Of a stretch of 64,000 nucleotides of DNA, positions 44,701-55,709 are shown one piece after another. The DNA lies in contig CM060731.1 of NCBI GenBank assembly GCA_030704615.1, forward strand, positions 54,234,221 to 54,298,220. The letters are read 5' to 3'. The stretch is from Takakia lepidozioides. Taxonomy: Eukaryota; Streptophyta; Takakiopsida; Takakiales; Takakiaceae. The notes under the pieces were generated by a model, which was not told the DNA's origin, did no database searches, and saw only the letters and a program-made list of their open reading frames with translations. Numbering within the stretch: position 1 is the stretch's first letter; every line of letters begins with the position of its first letter. The position numbers were made by a program, and so were the translations under genes.

Positions 44701-46943
44701 TGGGCGCGGGGTCAATGGCCACAAGGCTACGGCAAACAATGTCTTATGAGTACATTCTATGGGCTTCATGGGGACAAAATGTACTTTCTTACTTCTCTCT
44801 CTTTCTTGTTTCATGCTTTCTCTAGCAGCTGTTCTTGAAGCCTTGAACTGACAATTGGCATGAGGTGAATGGTTTGAGCCTGTAGCCTTTTGGAGAACAA
44901 CCAACAGCCAGCCTGGTAGAATTAGAACCTTTGAATGGTGGATCATGTGCATTGTACATACAGAATGGTCCATGAGCACATCCTTTCTCAACTTGTTACA
45001 CCGTGCAATTGTTCTAGTCTTTTGGCAAGTGTGTTCACCTTGCTTTTCCATGTGGACAGGCCTTGTTTCTGAAGGGCTTTGGCGGGAATTTGGCCAAGGC
45101 ATATGCCAGGGCAACCATGGTGGCCGATGAGGCTGTTAGCAACATTCGTACTATTGCAGCCTTTTGTGCCGAAACAAAAGTTGTAGACCTTTTTATCCAA
45201 GAGCTTAAGGAGTCAGAGAAAAGAACCATGGTGCGTGGACATATTGCTGGTCTCGGCTATGGCGTGTCCCAATTTTTCTTATTCAGTTCCTATGGGCTGG
45301 CAATGTACTATTCCGGGATTCTGCTTAGAAAGCAGGAAATAATTGGACTCGATGGTTTTTCAAGGTTGATGCAAAGCTTCATCGTTTTGTTTCTGTCAGC
45401 CCTCATGCTGGCTGAGACACTCACCATGGCCCCTGACATCCTGAAGGGCTCGAAGGTGCAGCTCTCTACCATACCCCAGGCATTATATGTGAACTATTCA
45501 AAGTACTTTGTGCTTTTGTGGAGTACAAAATCTCACAAACAAATGGTATCTGCTCCCTCCAAAGTAAGCAAACACTGTACTTGAAACAGGCAAGACTAAA
45601 GTCACTGCAACTGTCTTCCAGGCTCTGCAGTCAATCTTCAAGATTCTCGACCGAGAGACGCAGATCGATCCTGAGGAGAAACAAGCCGAGGTGGTTACCA
45701 AAGTGACCGGAGAGATTGAGCTGAAGCGTGTCGAATTTTCTTACCCAGCGAGACCAGATATTTGTATCTTCAAGGACTTCAACTTAAAAGTGCCAGTGGG
45801 CAAGAGCCTCGCATTAGTAGGGGTTAGTGGGTCAGGTAAGTGTCAGAGTTTTCTTCTTTATTGAGTTATAATTAACAGCTTAAAATGGAAATGTGCAAGC
45901 TTTTGTCATGAAGATGGCTATCCCTTGGACTTGAATTGTTAACTCAAATCTGAAACCGTGTGTATGTGTCTTTGCGCAGGGAAAAGTTCTGTTATTGGAC
46001 TCATTGCGAGGTTCTATGACCCTGTCCAAGGAGTGGTAATGGTGGATGGAAAGGACATTAAGAAGATGAAGCTACAGCAACTGCGCCGCAATATAGGGCT
46101 AGTACAGCAAGAACCCACTCTGTTTGCCAGCACCATCTATGACAATATTATATATGGTAGAGATGGGGCATCAGAGGCAGAGGTCATACAAGCAGCCAAA
46201 GCAGCAAATGCACACAACTTCATCAGCAGTTTACCGAAAGGATACAAGACAGAGGTAGGAGAAAGGGGTGTTCAGTTGTCCGGCGGTCAAAAGCAACGGG
46301 TAGCTATAGCAAGGGCAGTCTTGAAGGACCCAGCAATTTTGTTACTAGATGAGGCGACAAGTGCCCTGGACTTGGAGTCAGAGCAGATCGTTCAAGCAGC
46401 GCTCGACAAATTGATGCAAGGGAGAACAACTGTGTTGATTGCCCACAGGTAAGAAGACAACTTATTTTATTGCTAGAACTGTCCTAGTGGGACTGGATTT
46501 TCAATGTGAAACAAGATAGGAACTATACAACGTTCATGGAGAGCCCAAAGAGCTCGTCTGACAAGAATGTATGAATCCCCTAGCAAAACAGAGATATAAA
46601 GAGGGGAGAGACTTTATTTCGTAAGGACCGTCTTTACCTCATTGATATGACAGTCTATGTACTGCGTAAATGTTGCAGATTTGTGTTCGTTCCCTTATTT
46701 GTAACTCTACCATCACATTAGTGCTGGCCAGGGCTGCTGCTATCTGAGAACTTTCTAGCTATATTTTCAAGTCCAGCTGGGAATTTTGAATTGTGCAGGC
46801 TCTCAACCATTCGAAATGCGGACACCATAGCAGTCATCCAGGATGGACGAGTTGTAGAGAAGGGAAGTCATGGATCGCTAATGGCCAGAGAAGATGGTGC
46901 ATATTCCCAGCTTGTCAATCTACATCACCAGACAAAAAGTTGA
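32702..46943 (+). CDS. Full-length ABCB (MDR/PGP-type) ABC transporter, 15 coding exons
   Basis: Predicted exons: 32702-32962, 33216-33270, 33746-33921, 34228-34428, 34641-34900, 35842-36164, 36400-36623, 37101-37380, 37723-37858, 41375-41817, 42028-42269, 45060-45455, 45622-45835, 45980-46448 and 46799-46943. All junctions are GT-AG and all phases agree, giving 1274 aa, the usual size for a full TMD-NBD-TMD-NBD ABCB protein of the plasma membrane. NBD1 has Walker [10 protein letters not shown] (about 404-412), LSGGQ (508-512), Walker B ILLLDE (532-533) and H564. NBD2 has Walker A SGSGKSS (1068-1074), LSGGQ (1170-1174), DE 1194-1195 and H1226. By recall of family features ([36 protein letters not shown]) it sits nearest the plant ABCB2/10 group. 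Substrate is unknown. Introns 9 and 11 carry LINEs; exons appear undamaged. Confidence 0.92.
33369..33550 (+). repeat. Short dispersed repeat family Z, copy 1 (ABCB intron 2)
   Basis: It begins with an AAATGAAATGAAATGG motif, then ACGTCCGTGGAAAGCTCATA and GAGCTTACGGGACAA. Later it shares GCGATTGTCTAAGG..AAGGCCTCGTGCAGGTA and GATCC..ATGAGGATC with other copies. Length is about 180-230 bp. No pol III boxes or coding frame are evident. All five copies in the window lie within the ABCB gene. Confidence 0.65.
37960..38189 (-). repeat. Repeat family Z, copy 2 (ABCB intron 9)
   Basis: This minus-strand copy is the best preserved: AAATGAAACGAAATGGTAC, ACGTCCGCGGAAAGCTCAAA, GATTGTCTAAGGGTCAAGGC and GATCCTCATAATGGAAGAC. 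It lies directly beside the 3' end of LINE D1 (38225). Confidence 0.65.
38225..39779 (-). mobile_element. Poly(A)-less LINE, copy D1 (ABCB intron 9), 5'-truncated
   Basis: On the minus strand RT fingers appear at 39378-39770 ([48 protein letters not shown]). Fragments of the palm and thumb follow. A C-terminal zinc-finger-like [23 protein letters not shown] lies at 38398-38592. The 3' end reads GGCCACAAGGCTACAGG..CGAGTA with no A tail. It is the same family as copy C (42313-44753). Internal deletions and frameshifts make it inactive. Its 5' end abuts copy D2. Confidence 0.75.
39780..40610 (-). mobile_element. Poly(A)-less LINE, copy D2 (internally deleted)
   Basis: On the minus strand, a peptide typical of the start of an APE-type endonuclease ([30 protein letters not shown]) lies at about 40060-40180. 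The usual QET catalytic Glu is replaced by Lys. The family's 3' terminus, with the stem-loop ATAGCCACAAGGCTAT and final GTGAGTAC, follows at 39780-39835. The RT domain between these is missing, so the copy is a head-plus-tail derivative. The leader side (to about 40610) is uncertain. Confidence 0.55.
40825..41042 (+). repeat. Repeat family Z, copy 3 (ABCB intron 9)
   Basis: It has GAAATGAATTGAAATGAAATG, TGTCCGTGGACAGCTCAAAG, GGGACAAGAG, TTGCTCAAGCGTTTGTCTA and GATCCTCATGATGGAAGA in the family order. Confidence 0.65.
41061..41135 (+). repeat. Repeat family Z, copy 4 (partial, ABCB intron 9)
   Basis: Only the 5' portion is present: GGAAATGAAATGAATAC, ACATCCGCGGAAAGCTCAAA and GAGCTTATGGGA. It follows copy 3 almost directly. 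Confidence 0.6.
42313..44753 (+). mobile_element. Poly(A)-less LINE, copy C (ABCB intron 11), with 18-bp target duplication
   Basis: The insert is flanked by the perfect direct repeat ATTCTATGGGCTTCATGG at 42295-42312 and 44754-44771. It encodes, through several frameshifts, RT fingers ([57 protein letters not shown]), palm ([30 protein letters not shown] with the FADD active site), thumb ([26 protein letters not shown]) and a C-terminal zinc-finger-like [19 protein letters not shown]. The 5' part including the endonuclease is lost. The 3' end is GGCCACAAGGCTACGG..TTATGAGTAC with no A tail. The style differs from the L1s here; the clade is not assigned (RTE/Dualen-like groups are candidates). 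Confidence 0.88.
46505..46580 (+). repeat. Repeat family Z, copy 5 (partial, ABCB intron 14)
   Basis: A short diverged copy with ACGTTCATGGAGAGCCCAAA and GAGCTCGTCTGACAAGA. It is the only repeat of this family in the last intron. Confidence 0.5.
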
Positions 46944-47010
46944 TCTTGGTAGAAGGTGCAAGCTACTAGGAAGCTTGTTAGATGTGTTCTATCTCTCTCT
47001 CAGCCTACAT

Positions 47011-47263
47011 CTGGAGAGACTGAGCCTAAACCCCTGGCCCTGTTAAGTTCCAACTTTTTGGGCTGCTCACACTACAGCAGATTGATGCTTGTGTGAAGGG
47101 CTTTCTAGAGGATATCTGGAAAGCCCGCATTGTTTATATCACGGTTAGTCGCACTACTGGAGTGATCCCCTCACAATGGTAGTGTCTGTTCCCTATGTTT
47201 CCGTCCAAACTGGGCGCGGGGTCGATGGCCACAAAGCTACGGCAAATAACATCTCGTGAGTAC
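47011..47263 (+). mobile_element. Poly(A)-less LINE, 3'-end copy downstream of ABCB
   Basis: Only the last 250 bp of the family is present. It matches 44500-44753 (CAGCAGATTGATGCTTGTGT, TTTCTAGAGGATATCTGGAA, ACTGGGCGCGGGGTC) and ends GGCCACAAAGCTACGG..CGTGAGTAC. Imperfect duplications (CTCAGCCTACAT before, CTCAGTCTACAT after) flank it. It lies just after the ABCB stop, probably in or near the 3' UTR. Confidence 0.8.
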
Positions 47264-47280
47264 TTTTTCTCAGTCTACAT

Positions 47281-48977
47281 GATGTTTAGACTACCAAGTC
47301 CTCAATACTAGGACATAGTTGGTTAAGGTCACTCATTCAGGTCTTGTTTCGTACAAATGAAAGCCACAATTTATAGGAGACACGAACTGTGATCTCACCA
47401 CATACTTCCCAACATAGGGTTGGCCATTTTATACACTCTGTTATCAGAGTCTCAGGGGTTAGACAAATAACAATGTCACATGTAACATCTATCATTGCCG
47501 GCTATGCAAACAGATACACTATTTGTTTCTGAATTCAGAAGGCAGAAATGAGTGCTGCGAGAGTGTACTTCTTTTGTATGGGAGAGTAATGGTGCCTCAA
47601 CTTCCCGTGGCCTACCTATTTCCCATATTGGCCTTTCTAATGGCCAGGGGAATCAACCAACAACCTAAGGCATTCTGAAACAACAGATTCAGAGATGAAA
47701 GTGAGCACTCTGCTTATTTCCAACCTTGGCAGCAAGTTTGGCTTGCCCAACGGAAACCTGCAACTTGCCACTGCCAGCCTGTCCCAGCACTCCATAGCCC
47801 TCCCCAAAGCCATCCTCTGGATCCTGACCTGAGTTAGTCACATACTTACTACCAAGCTGTAGTGATGATCTTCATGCCCACTAATATGACCCTATCTGAT
47901 CGTCCCAACCAAGCACACAACCACACCTGAATCAGACCTTCATCACTGCTGATATGCAACTAATGCGTGGTGAAGTTGCGACTGTAAACTTCTTGCAATG
48001 GCATGGGAATAAAAAAAGAGAGCTCACTACCAACCGAGGACAGGCTTCAGGAACCCCCTGTTTCTTCTTGGGTTCACTATAATGGCTTCGGCTTCTTGGC
48101 AGGGGGTCCTCGGGCCACTCCTCCTATCTTTTGGGAATTTACTCCCTCCAGGGGGCCAGCCCATTCTTTGCAGTTAGGTCGCCCTGTCCATGGGCAGCCT
48201 TTCATGGCCATTGCAACAATTGCAGATAGACTTGGTGCCAAATACCCCTTTGGATCTCCACAAGGTCCACAGCCAGTTCTTTGCCTCATGAAGGGCAAGG
48301 ACCCGAGCACATGCCGCAATTCTTGTCTTGTGCAAATTCTCATATGGCCTCCAGAAACATCGATTAACTTCAAAGCCATAGATGGTCCAAGAATGGCATA
48401 CAGATTGGGTGCGTAGCCCCTAACCAACAATTCCAGTGTCTTTGTGTGCCTCCTGAAATACAAGAACAAGATCACACGCCACAATAGTCCTATGCAGATT
48501 TTCTCGACAACGGATTCCGAGCGGATTCCGGTTGTGGAAGGTCTGGACTGAATCAGCCTGGAGTTTAGAACGTCCTCTTGCTTTACAAGGCTAAGGTTTT
48601 GTCATTCCCTATCTTACTCACTACTCTCGAGTATAGAATGGGATCTGTAACTAAAGAGTCTAGCCCAGGGAGCCTCAAGTGCTACTGATCATTTTAAAAA
48701 CTATGTGTGGCACTAGACGGAGCCAAGGTCTTACATCTGTCCACGATTTCAAATGACTCTTCTCTTAGTGAGCCCTTTGCATTCTCCGCCGTACCCTCAT
48801 ATCCTCTTGAGCATCTCTGCTGGGATGTCATTGCACTGACTCTGCTCTCGCAAATTCAGTGGTCCTACGAATAACCTTTTCAGTACAACATAGTTTCTTC
48901 TGCATACTGACACCTAAATCTGCCGACGGTTGACAGACACTATTCTAAAATGATGCCTGATTTCTGTTCTTTGTTTT
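47281..48977. other. Intergenic; one unassigned pair of overlapping open frames at 48003-48484
   Basis: Frames of 137 codons (plus, 48003-48416) and 135 codons (minus, 48077-48484) overlap. Neither shows a known motif, so I cannot choose a strand or claim a gene. The rest of the stretch has nothing recognisable. It ends at the T-run that marks the tail of LINE E. Confidence 0.3.
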
Positions 48978-49294
48978 GGGGGGTATTTTTTTTTTTTGGG
49001 TGGGTAAACAGGGGAGCCCTGACAAATTTTATTAATAAAACTGAGGAAAAAATAACCTCAGGAAAAACAACCATAAGGATGATAAAGGAGACACTGCCCC
49101 GTGGCCAAATCTGAGAGAGGCTGCAGGAGCTAAGGATGAGTAGGTCCATAGCAGCGAGACAAGACTACACATGCTCATTGATTCTGCGTCCAGAGGATTC
49201 AAACGAGAGGTGGGCTTTGGATTTGCCCTTTCTGGAGGTTCTCTTATGCCTCCAATTCCTATCTGATTCTTCTTGCTCCATAGATAGCTGGGCG

Positions 49295-52200
49295 CTAGTG
49301 GAGCTGCCAACATGGCGGGATGTTGTCGTTCCAGACAATCGATGAGTCTGATGTCCTTGTGCAGATGATGTTCCCTTTCCCCCAGGCGTTATCAAAGCCA
49401 GTGAAAAGCTGTTGTCTCCTTCGTTGCGCACATCGAGAAGTAGCTGCACAGAGGACATTACAGGCCTTTCTTGCTTCAGTTATTAAATCTGAGTGGATCA
49501 TGAAGAGAACCTTCTGAACACTGGGCTGAGACCCTCCCAACACTAAAGAATATCTGTTTTTCCATACATTCCAGAGCGAGTGCGCTCGAAGACAGGCCCA
49601 TACCGGGCAAATAGACCATGTTGATCCTTCATGAAGGTTGAGCAAGATTAACGAAGACTGCATGGGAATGGACGGGACCCAGGCCAAGTAAAACAGTCTG
49701 ATACGGTTCCAGATGAAACCAGCAAAGGGGCATTCTACCAAACAATGATCCAGTGATTCCGAGAGGCCCAGGTTGCACACTTGACATTGGTCAGGAGCAT
49801 CTGGAATGACTTGAAGGACCGGCAAAATTCTATTGACCAGCTTCCAAAGAAAACCCGAGATTTTGGCCTGTCTGTCCTTTCTGCAAACATCCTTCCATAT
49901 GTGTTGCCAATTAAGGGGTAGAGTGGGTAGATGTCCCCACTTGGCATTCCATTTGGCCTCAAAAGTAACCGGAGGTAGTAATAAAGAGTAGCCCAGCTTG
50001 ACTCTGTAACCCAGAAAAAGGATATGCTTTTTAGACATCCAGTTCCATTCTGCTGGGTCAAATTGCAGCATATGCAAAAGGGCAGTAAGAAACCAGTTGA
50101 AGGATCCGAAATAATGTTGCATATTCAAAGGGGGAATTGGATCACATTTCCCAGAGTCTTTGCAGTAAACTCTAATGGCGTACATATCCGATTCTAGCAA
50201 GTGAGACCACACAGGGGAAGTCAAGGTACCATCAGATTGAACTTGAAATTGCCAACCAGAGATCAGATTCCCTATTCTGTGGATAGCATAAAGGGCATAC
50301 TTAGAAGCAGTGCCACTGTCCCCCCCCCCAGCCATACTGGCAGAGCCCTGATATTGGAAGGGAAAGAACAAAGTGAAATCCACAATTGAGGAATGTTATT
50401 GACAATCTGATCCCAGCATGCAGCCTTCCTAGGTGAAAGATTGTTGGCGGCAGTGGCTCTGGGTAGAATCGACCCTGATTCCCAAATGTGGAGGAAGTTG
50501 ACAATCCCTGCCTTTCTCCCATGATGCCCATATTTTAGAACAGGTGATTAAGGAGTCAGAGTCAGCATTTAGATTTCCACAAAGAGGCTGCCTCATGGCT
50601 TCTTCCTTTGTCTTAGGGTGGACTGGAAAAGATTGGGCCTCATTTTAATTCATGCAGCCCAGATGGACCGCCACGCCTTTGATCCAAAGGAGAAGGCACG
50701 TTAGGATCGGTTACCCTGGGTTATCCATCTCAGCAAGAGGCCCCGAGTCCAGAATGTGACATCTAACAACAAGACTCCACGGGGATGAAAGATGAGTCAA
50801 AACCCTAGGCACCCATTGGCCAATAAGGCAAGGATTTGGGATTGAGGGTCCAGAACCCCCAAGCCCCCATTTTTTTTTTTTTTTGAGAGATCTGGGCCCA
50901 GCTTACTAAGCTTCTTCTGTTTGGCATAGCCGGGGTAGCCCCCCATATGAAGTTTCGAGTCATGGTTTTAATTTGCAAGATAATCTTGGAGCCAGGGGAC
51001 CAGACAGCCGAGGAAAACCATGAGGAGGATTGGATTACCTGGTTAGCAACCAGAGCCCGCCCAGCTATAGACAAATGAATGGAGCACCAATGGCCCATTT
51101 TCTTCCTGATTTTGGCCAGAACCGCCTCACATCTCTGCATCTCTGTGAGGTCACGACCCACTAGGTGCCTCAAAAGATTATGGGCTTCCCCATTTTGAAG
51201 CCAACGAAGACCCAAATCCTCCCCCCAAGGCGCGATATGATGTCCCCGCTTGGATGGAAAGCTTGGAGAGAATAGCTACTATCTTGGACCAATTTATCCG
51301 TAACCTTGATGCAAGGCAGAAGGTCTTTAGAGCCAGAAGGATGGCTGAGACGTTCTTTTGCGTAGAGTTGTCAATAAACAAGACAGTGTCGTCAGTGTAT
51401 AAGGAGTTCTTGACAGAGGCAGGAGAGGGTAAAGATCTTGGGATTTTTAAACCCTTGCAAGGAGGTATTTGCAGCAAGCAAGTGACCGAGGGCATCCGCT
51501 GCGATGAGAAAGAGGAAGGGGGATAAAGGGCACCCTTGCCTTACTGACCTGTTTAATTGAAAGGATTTGGATAGAACTCCATTGACTTGAACTTTGCTAG
51601 AGGCCGAGAAGAGAAGGATTTCTATCCAAGACATGAAATTCCCTTCGAATCCTAGCTTCTGAATGACCCCTAGGAGAAGAGCCCAATCAATATTGTCGAA
51701 GGCCTCTTCGAAGTCCAACATTAGCACCGCTAGAGGCTGGTCCGAAAGATGGGCCAAATGAAGAGCTTCTATTGCCAAAAGAACATTGTCTAGGATCATT
51801 CTATTTTGCATAAACCCAGTCTGCTCTGGACGCACCACCTGGGCAAAAAGGGCTGAAGCCTCATGGCGAGAGCCTTAGCTATGATCTTGTAAGAAGAATT
51901 AAGCAACGTAATGGGTCTGTAGTTGGTAATCAAGTCACGATCCCTTTTTTTGAAAATCAAAGCAATTACCCCTTGAGATAGTTGGGAAGGCATAATGCCC
52001 TTGGCCAGCACGTCATTGGCCATAAGAAGGAAATCTTCCGAGACCGCCGACCACAGGTGCTTGAAGAATTCAACCGGAAGGCCGTCCAATCCTGGGGATT
52101 TGAGAGAAGCCAGATTTTCCAAAGCCAGCATGAGCTCCATTTCTGAGAAGGGACCATTAAGCTTGGCATTGTCCTGGGGAGTGAGAATAGAGGGGACAGA

Positions 52201-53534
52201 GTCCAGAACTGCACTTCTGCTGATGTGTGAGTTCTCAGAGGCTGGAGGACGAACAAAGATATTTGAGAAATACTGTGTTGTCACCCCTGCCATTGCCTTT
52301 GGATTAACCTGAAGCTCATTAGATTGATCTCGTAATGAGGAAATAGATGTAGAAGCCTGACGCTGCCTAGATTTATGGAAAAAATAGGCCGACATTTTTT
52401 CACTTTTTAGAGACCAGTTTATACCGGCTTTCCTACGGATATTTTCTTCTTTGATTGCACGCAGCTCTGCCAAGTTTCGTTTCGCCGTAGTGAGAGATTG
52501 ATGGGTCAAGGGCCCCACCAAACTAGACTCTATCAGCCATTGACAGTGAGAGATGGTTTTGATTAGGGCTTTTTCCTTACAGTCCCTATCCATGGCTAGG
52601 CCAAAGATTGAGCTGCCTTCCTTGTGCCAGCCAACTTATGAAGAAATCTAACGGATAGAGAAGTGAATTGGTTACCCGCCTCTTTCCATATTGCAGCAAG
52701 TTGCTGAATCACTTCTGGGGATCGAATGAGACTCGGATTCAGTTTAAAGAAACATCTTCCCCTTTGATGGATCCCTGGGGGAGTAAGCTTGAGAGACAAG
52801 AGAGCATGGTCAAAATCTGGCAGTATGGGGGGGAGAGGACCCTGTTTAATCCAAGAGGCAGCCAGCAGAGAGCAGTAAGACCTATCTAATCTGGGCATAG
52901 ACAAGTCTGGGGGGGCTCTATTGTTACTCCAGGTGAATCTGAGAGAGGATCTGGTTGGGATGAAGCTGTCTAAGAGACCCATTGAAAAGGTAAGCCTGTC
53001 CTAGGCTGGCTGCTCTTCCGGAGAAAGCGATTGCGCAGAAAAGCCCAGCCTGTCCACCATGCGTTCCACCATGTTGAAATCATCAACTAAAATCGAGTTG
53101 GTCACCTGGAAGTTGCTTAATATCCTTAGCATGGATGTCTAACCATAATTGGGAGCGGTCAGAGGCAGAATTAGGAGCGTAATTATAAAGGCTGTAGAAG
53201 GAAATATAGAATCTTGAGAGGTGAAGGCACATTGTACTCTGCCCAAAATCCAAGACTCCACCTTGATAAATTGAGACAATAAGGAAGGGGCAATCAATAT
53301 GGCCGTGCCTCCTCTGGAGTCTATCACGGTGGGATTCCACCAAAACGAGGCAGCCGGCCAAATAGATGGCCCAAGTGAAGCAGTCTTCCTTGCATCCAAC
53401 TTATGCTCCTGAAGGAAAATGATAGAATTAGAAGAGAGATAATTTGAGGCCCATTGCCTAATCCTAGATCTCTTGGGGACGGACGCCTCTGATCTGATAC
53501 CCCTAATATTCCAAGAAAGCAGGTCCCAGCTCAT
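49295..53534 (-). pseudogene. LINE E ORF2 (endonuclease, reverse transcriptase, zf-RVT), broken
   Basis: The start (53534 downward) is MSWDLLSWNIRGIRSEAS, then IIFLQEHKLDAR with the catalytic Glu of the APE-type endonuclease. A frameshift follows near 53170, after which the C-terminal endonuclease reads FTWSNNRAPPDLSMPRLDRS. RT pieces are SLKSPGLDGLPVEFFKHLW, NYRPITLLNSSYKIIAKALA, PEQTGFMQNRMILDN, LMLDFEEAFDNIDW and SVRQGCPLSPFLFLIAADAL. The active site reads LYTDDTVLF (YTDD, about 51388-51399) instead of YADD. The C-terminal zf-RVT (CQVCNLGLSESLDHCLVECP) lies at 49295-50383 and is open. Several frameshifts show it is inactive. Confidence 0.85.
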
Positions 53535-53594
53535 GTAGGAAGCACTTTGAAGCCCGTGAGCCTGTCACGATTTGATGGCTGAAGATGGGTGACC

Positions 53595-55709
53595 TCAAAG
53601 ATGGGTGAGCTTCGAGGGTATCCAAGCAAAGCCCGGGGGGGCTGGGACTTCCGGAGAACCCACAAACCAAATTGTGACTTTCACTGTCTCTGCTCTTGGA
53701 TCGGACGAGGGGTTGGCTACAACTTTAATTGAAGATCTTATAGAGAGCGACTGCAAAGATACGTTGAGGAAACGCGAAATGAATCCCAAAGCCCTAGATG
53801 CTATACAGAACCGGGGGAATTTAAGAGCTGGAAGAATCACCTCCGGAGCAGACTCTGCAGAAAGAACCCAACCATTGGAAGAAGAGCAGCCTTCTAGGAA
53901 AATAAACAAAGGCATAAGAAGAAAGCCAGAGCTCACCGCTGGGGGGGACGGGATAGCAAGATCCAAGGGAGCCAAGCAGAAGGAAGTATTGTCTGCATAT
54001 GGAATAGGGACTATAGCCAGGTCATCCGATGGGGCCGATTTTTCGCTATTGCGAGTGTATTTCTTCGATGAGTGGAAAGCCTCTACCATGGCTCTGCCCG
54101 CATCATAGGTTGCCTCCAGAAAGGGCCTTCCTGATGCACTTCCGAGCTCCAGAGGAACCGAGCTTCCATTTAACCACTTTTGTGCCACCTCTCTTGGCTG
54201 CAAGTTGGACACATCAGAGAACCTTAGAAGAGGAAGAACTTGCACGAAAAACAGTTTCTTATTGGAATTTGATTGGTGAATCCTTGAGCCAAAATAAACA
54301 GCAGACTCAGATAAAAGATCAAACAGTGGCAGAGAGGAAGCAAAGATCTCGCGAATCTTGCTTAGAATTAGCTCAAGCTCCATTCCCGGGGTCAGTGAGA
54401 GAGCTTCCTTCTTCGTGATCCATGCCGAGTTGATTTTGTTTGTTCTTGAGAGTAGGATGGACGAGGAACCTTCAGGGAACCCAAAAATGATTGGGGAGAT
54501 TTTAATGGCCACCGACTGTCATCCCACAAGCTGTGAAGCGTCCTGTAAATCGACGCCCGCGAAAGACCTGAGCTGGAGGCAGAAGGCAGCCAGACTCTGA
54601 CTTCCCCCCGGCGAGGTGATGGGGAACAAAGCTGGAATGTTGTCCGAGAGGAATTGCGCACCCTGTGAGGGAGAAGACAGCAGATAGACCCTTGCGCTTA
54701 TCGAAGCCGGGGAGAGATCCAGACGGGTTCTCTTTGCCGATGGAGGCGCCGGGGGAGTCACCTCTGATCTCTTGAGGGAATTTCCCACAACGGGGCCCTG
54801 GGAAGTGCCCACTCCCACATTATCTAGAGAGGAGACCACATTCGCTATTGATCTCAGAAGGACCGGGCATTCTGCCTTGACATGGCCTTCTGCATTACAG
54901 TGGAAACATAAGACGTTAATAATCACCTCCTGAACAGATACATAGACAAACAAATTGTCTAGAGTGGGAAGCTTTAAAGAAGAGACTATAGCTGCCGATT
55001 CCGGCATTAACACCACTAGATGAGGCACACCCCCGTCTCTGTGGGCCTCGAAAAATGCCATGTCGTTGTCGATGTTTTGGGCATCTATCTCAACCTGCTC
55101 AAAGACATTCATGACTCCTATGAAAGCGCCAAAGTGCGCCCCAATCTCCGGGAGAGAGCGAAGATAATTCCCTGAAAGAAAGGGCAAAGCCAGCACTCTG
55201 GGCTTGCATGTTACCCCTCCTTTATGGCCCCATCCAGGCGACCAAGGGAATATATAAACCCTGCACTTGGAGAGGGATACATTAAACCTCAAGGCTTTCT
55301 CCACCTGATCGTGAGAGCTGAACATTAGAGAGAAGAACCCTCTACCCAGGGCCACACAAAAATGCGAGGTAAGGCCTCCTCCCGCTCCCAGGTTTTCATA
55401 AGCCCATTTCCTTACAAAGGCTCTATCACGAACTCTTCCAGGGAAGTAGAGAAGAATCCCTTGCTCAGACATCATCTGCGATTGCTCATTTATGATGCCC
55501 ATGTTCAACTGCAGAATGGGTTGAGATTCATCGACGGGGGCCGCCACCTCACTCCATTGGGTTGGCGGTCTAGGCGGGAAAAAATGAGGCCTTGGGCCTA
55601 TTCTGAGCAGGCCTAGCCCGGGCGCGGGCCTTCTCTGCTTGCCCCTTTCCTGTCTCCTATTATCCCTCCTAGGGCCAAATCCATGGGCAGCAGCCTGAAC
55701 GTAGGCCAT
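53595..55709 (-). pseudogene. LINE E ORF1 (nucleic-acid-binding protein with CCHC knuckle), one premature stop
   Basis: From a likely ATG at 55709 (MAYVQAAAHG) the frame is open to 54522, interrupted by a single TGA at 54519-54521, then open again in the same frame to 53595. That is about 700 codons in total. A zinc knuckle CFHCNAEGHVKAECP follows a DUF4283-like region (VEKALRFNVSL, CRVYIFPWSPGW). This layout is typical of plant L1 ORF1 proteins, which bind the element RNA. Only one visible lesion suggests a fairly recent insertion. An upstream extension to 55910 is also open but hydrophobic and unlikely. Confidence 0.75.

Noticed and set aside
32702-46943. ABCB locus as a pseudogene because of LINE-derived frames inside it
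   Set aside because: The LINE pieces lie wholly in introns; every predicted exon joins in frame and all catalytic motifs are present.
48003-48484. Gene on either strand at 48.0-48.5 kb
   Set aside because: Two overlapping frames of similar length and no motif or splice support; I cannot justify either.
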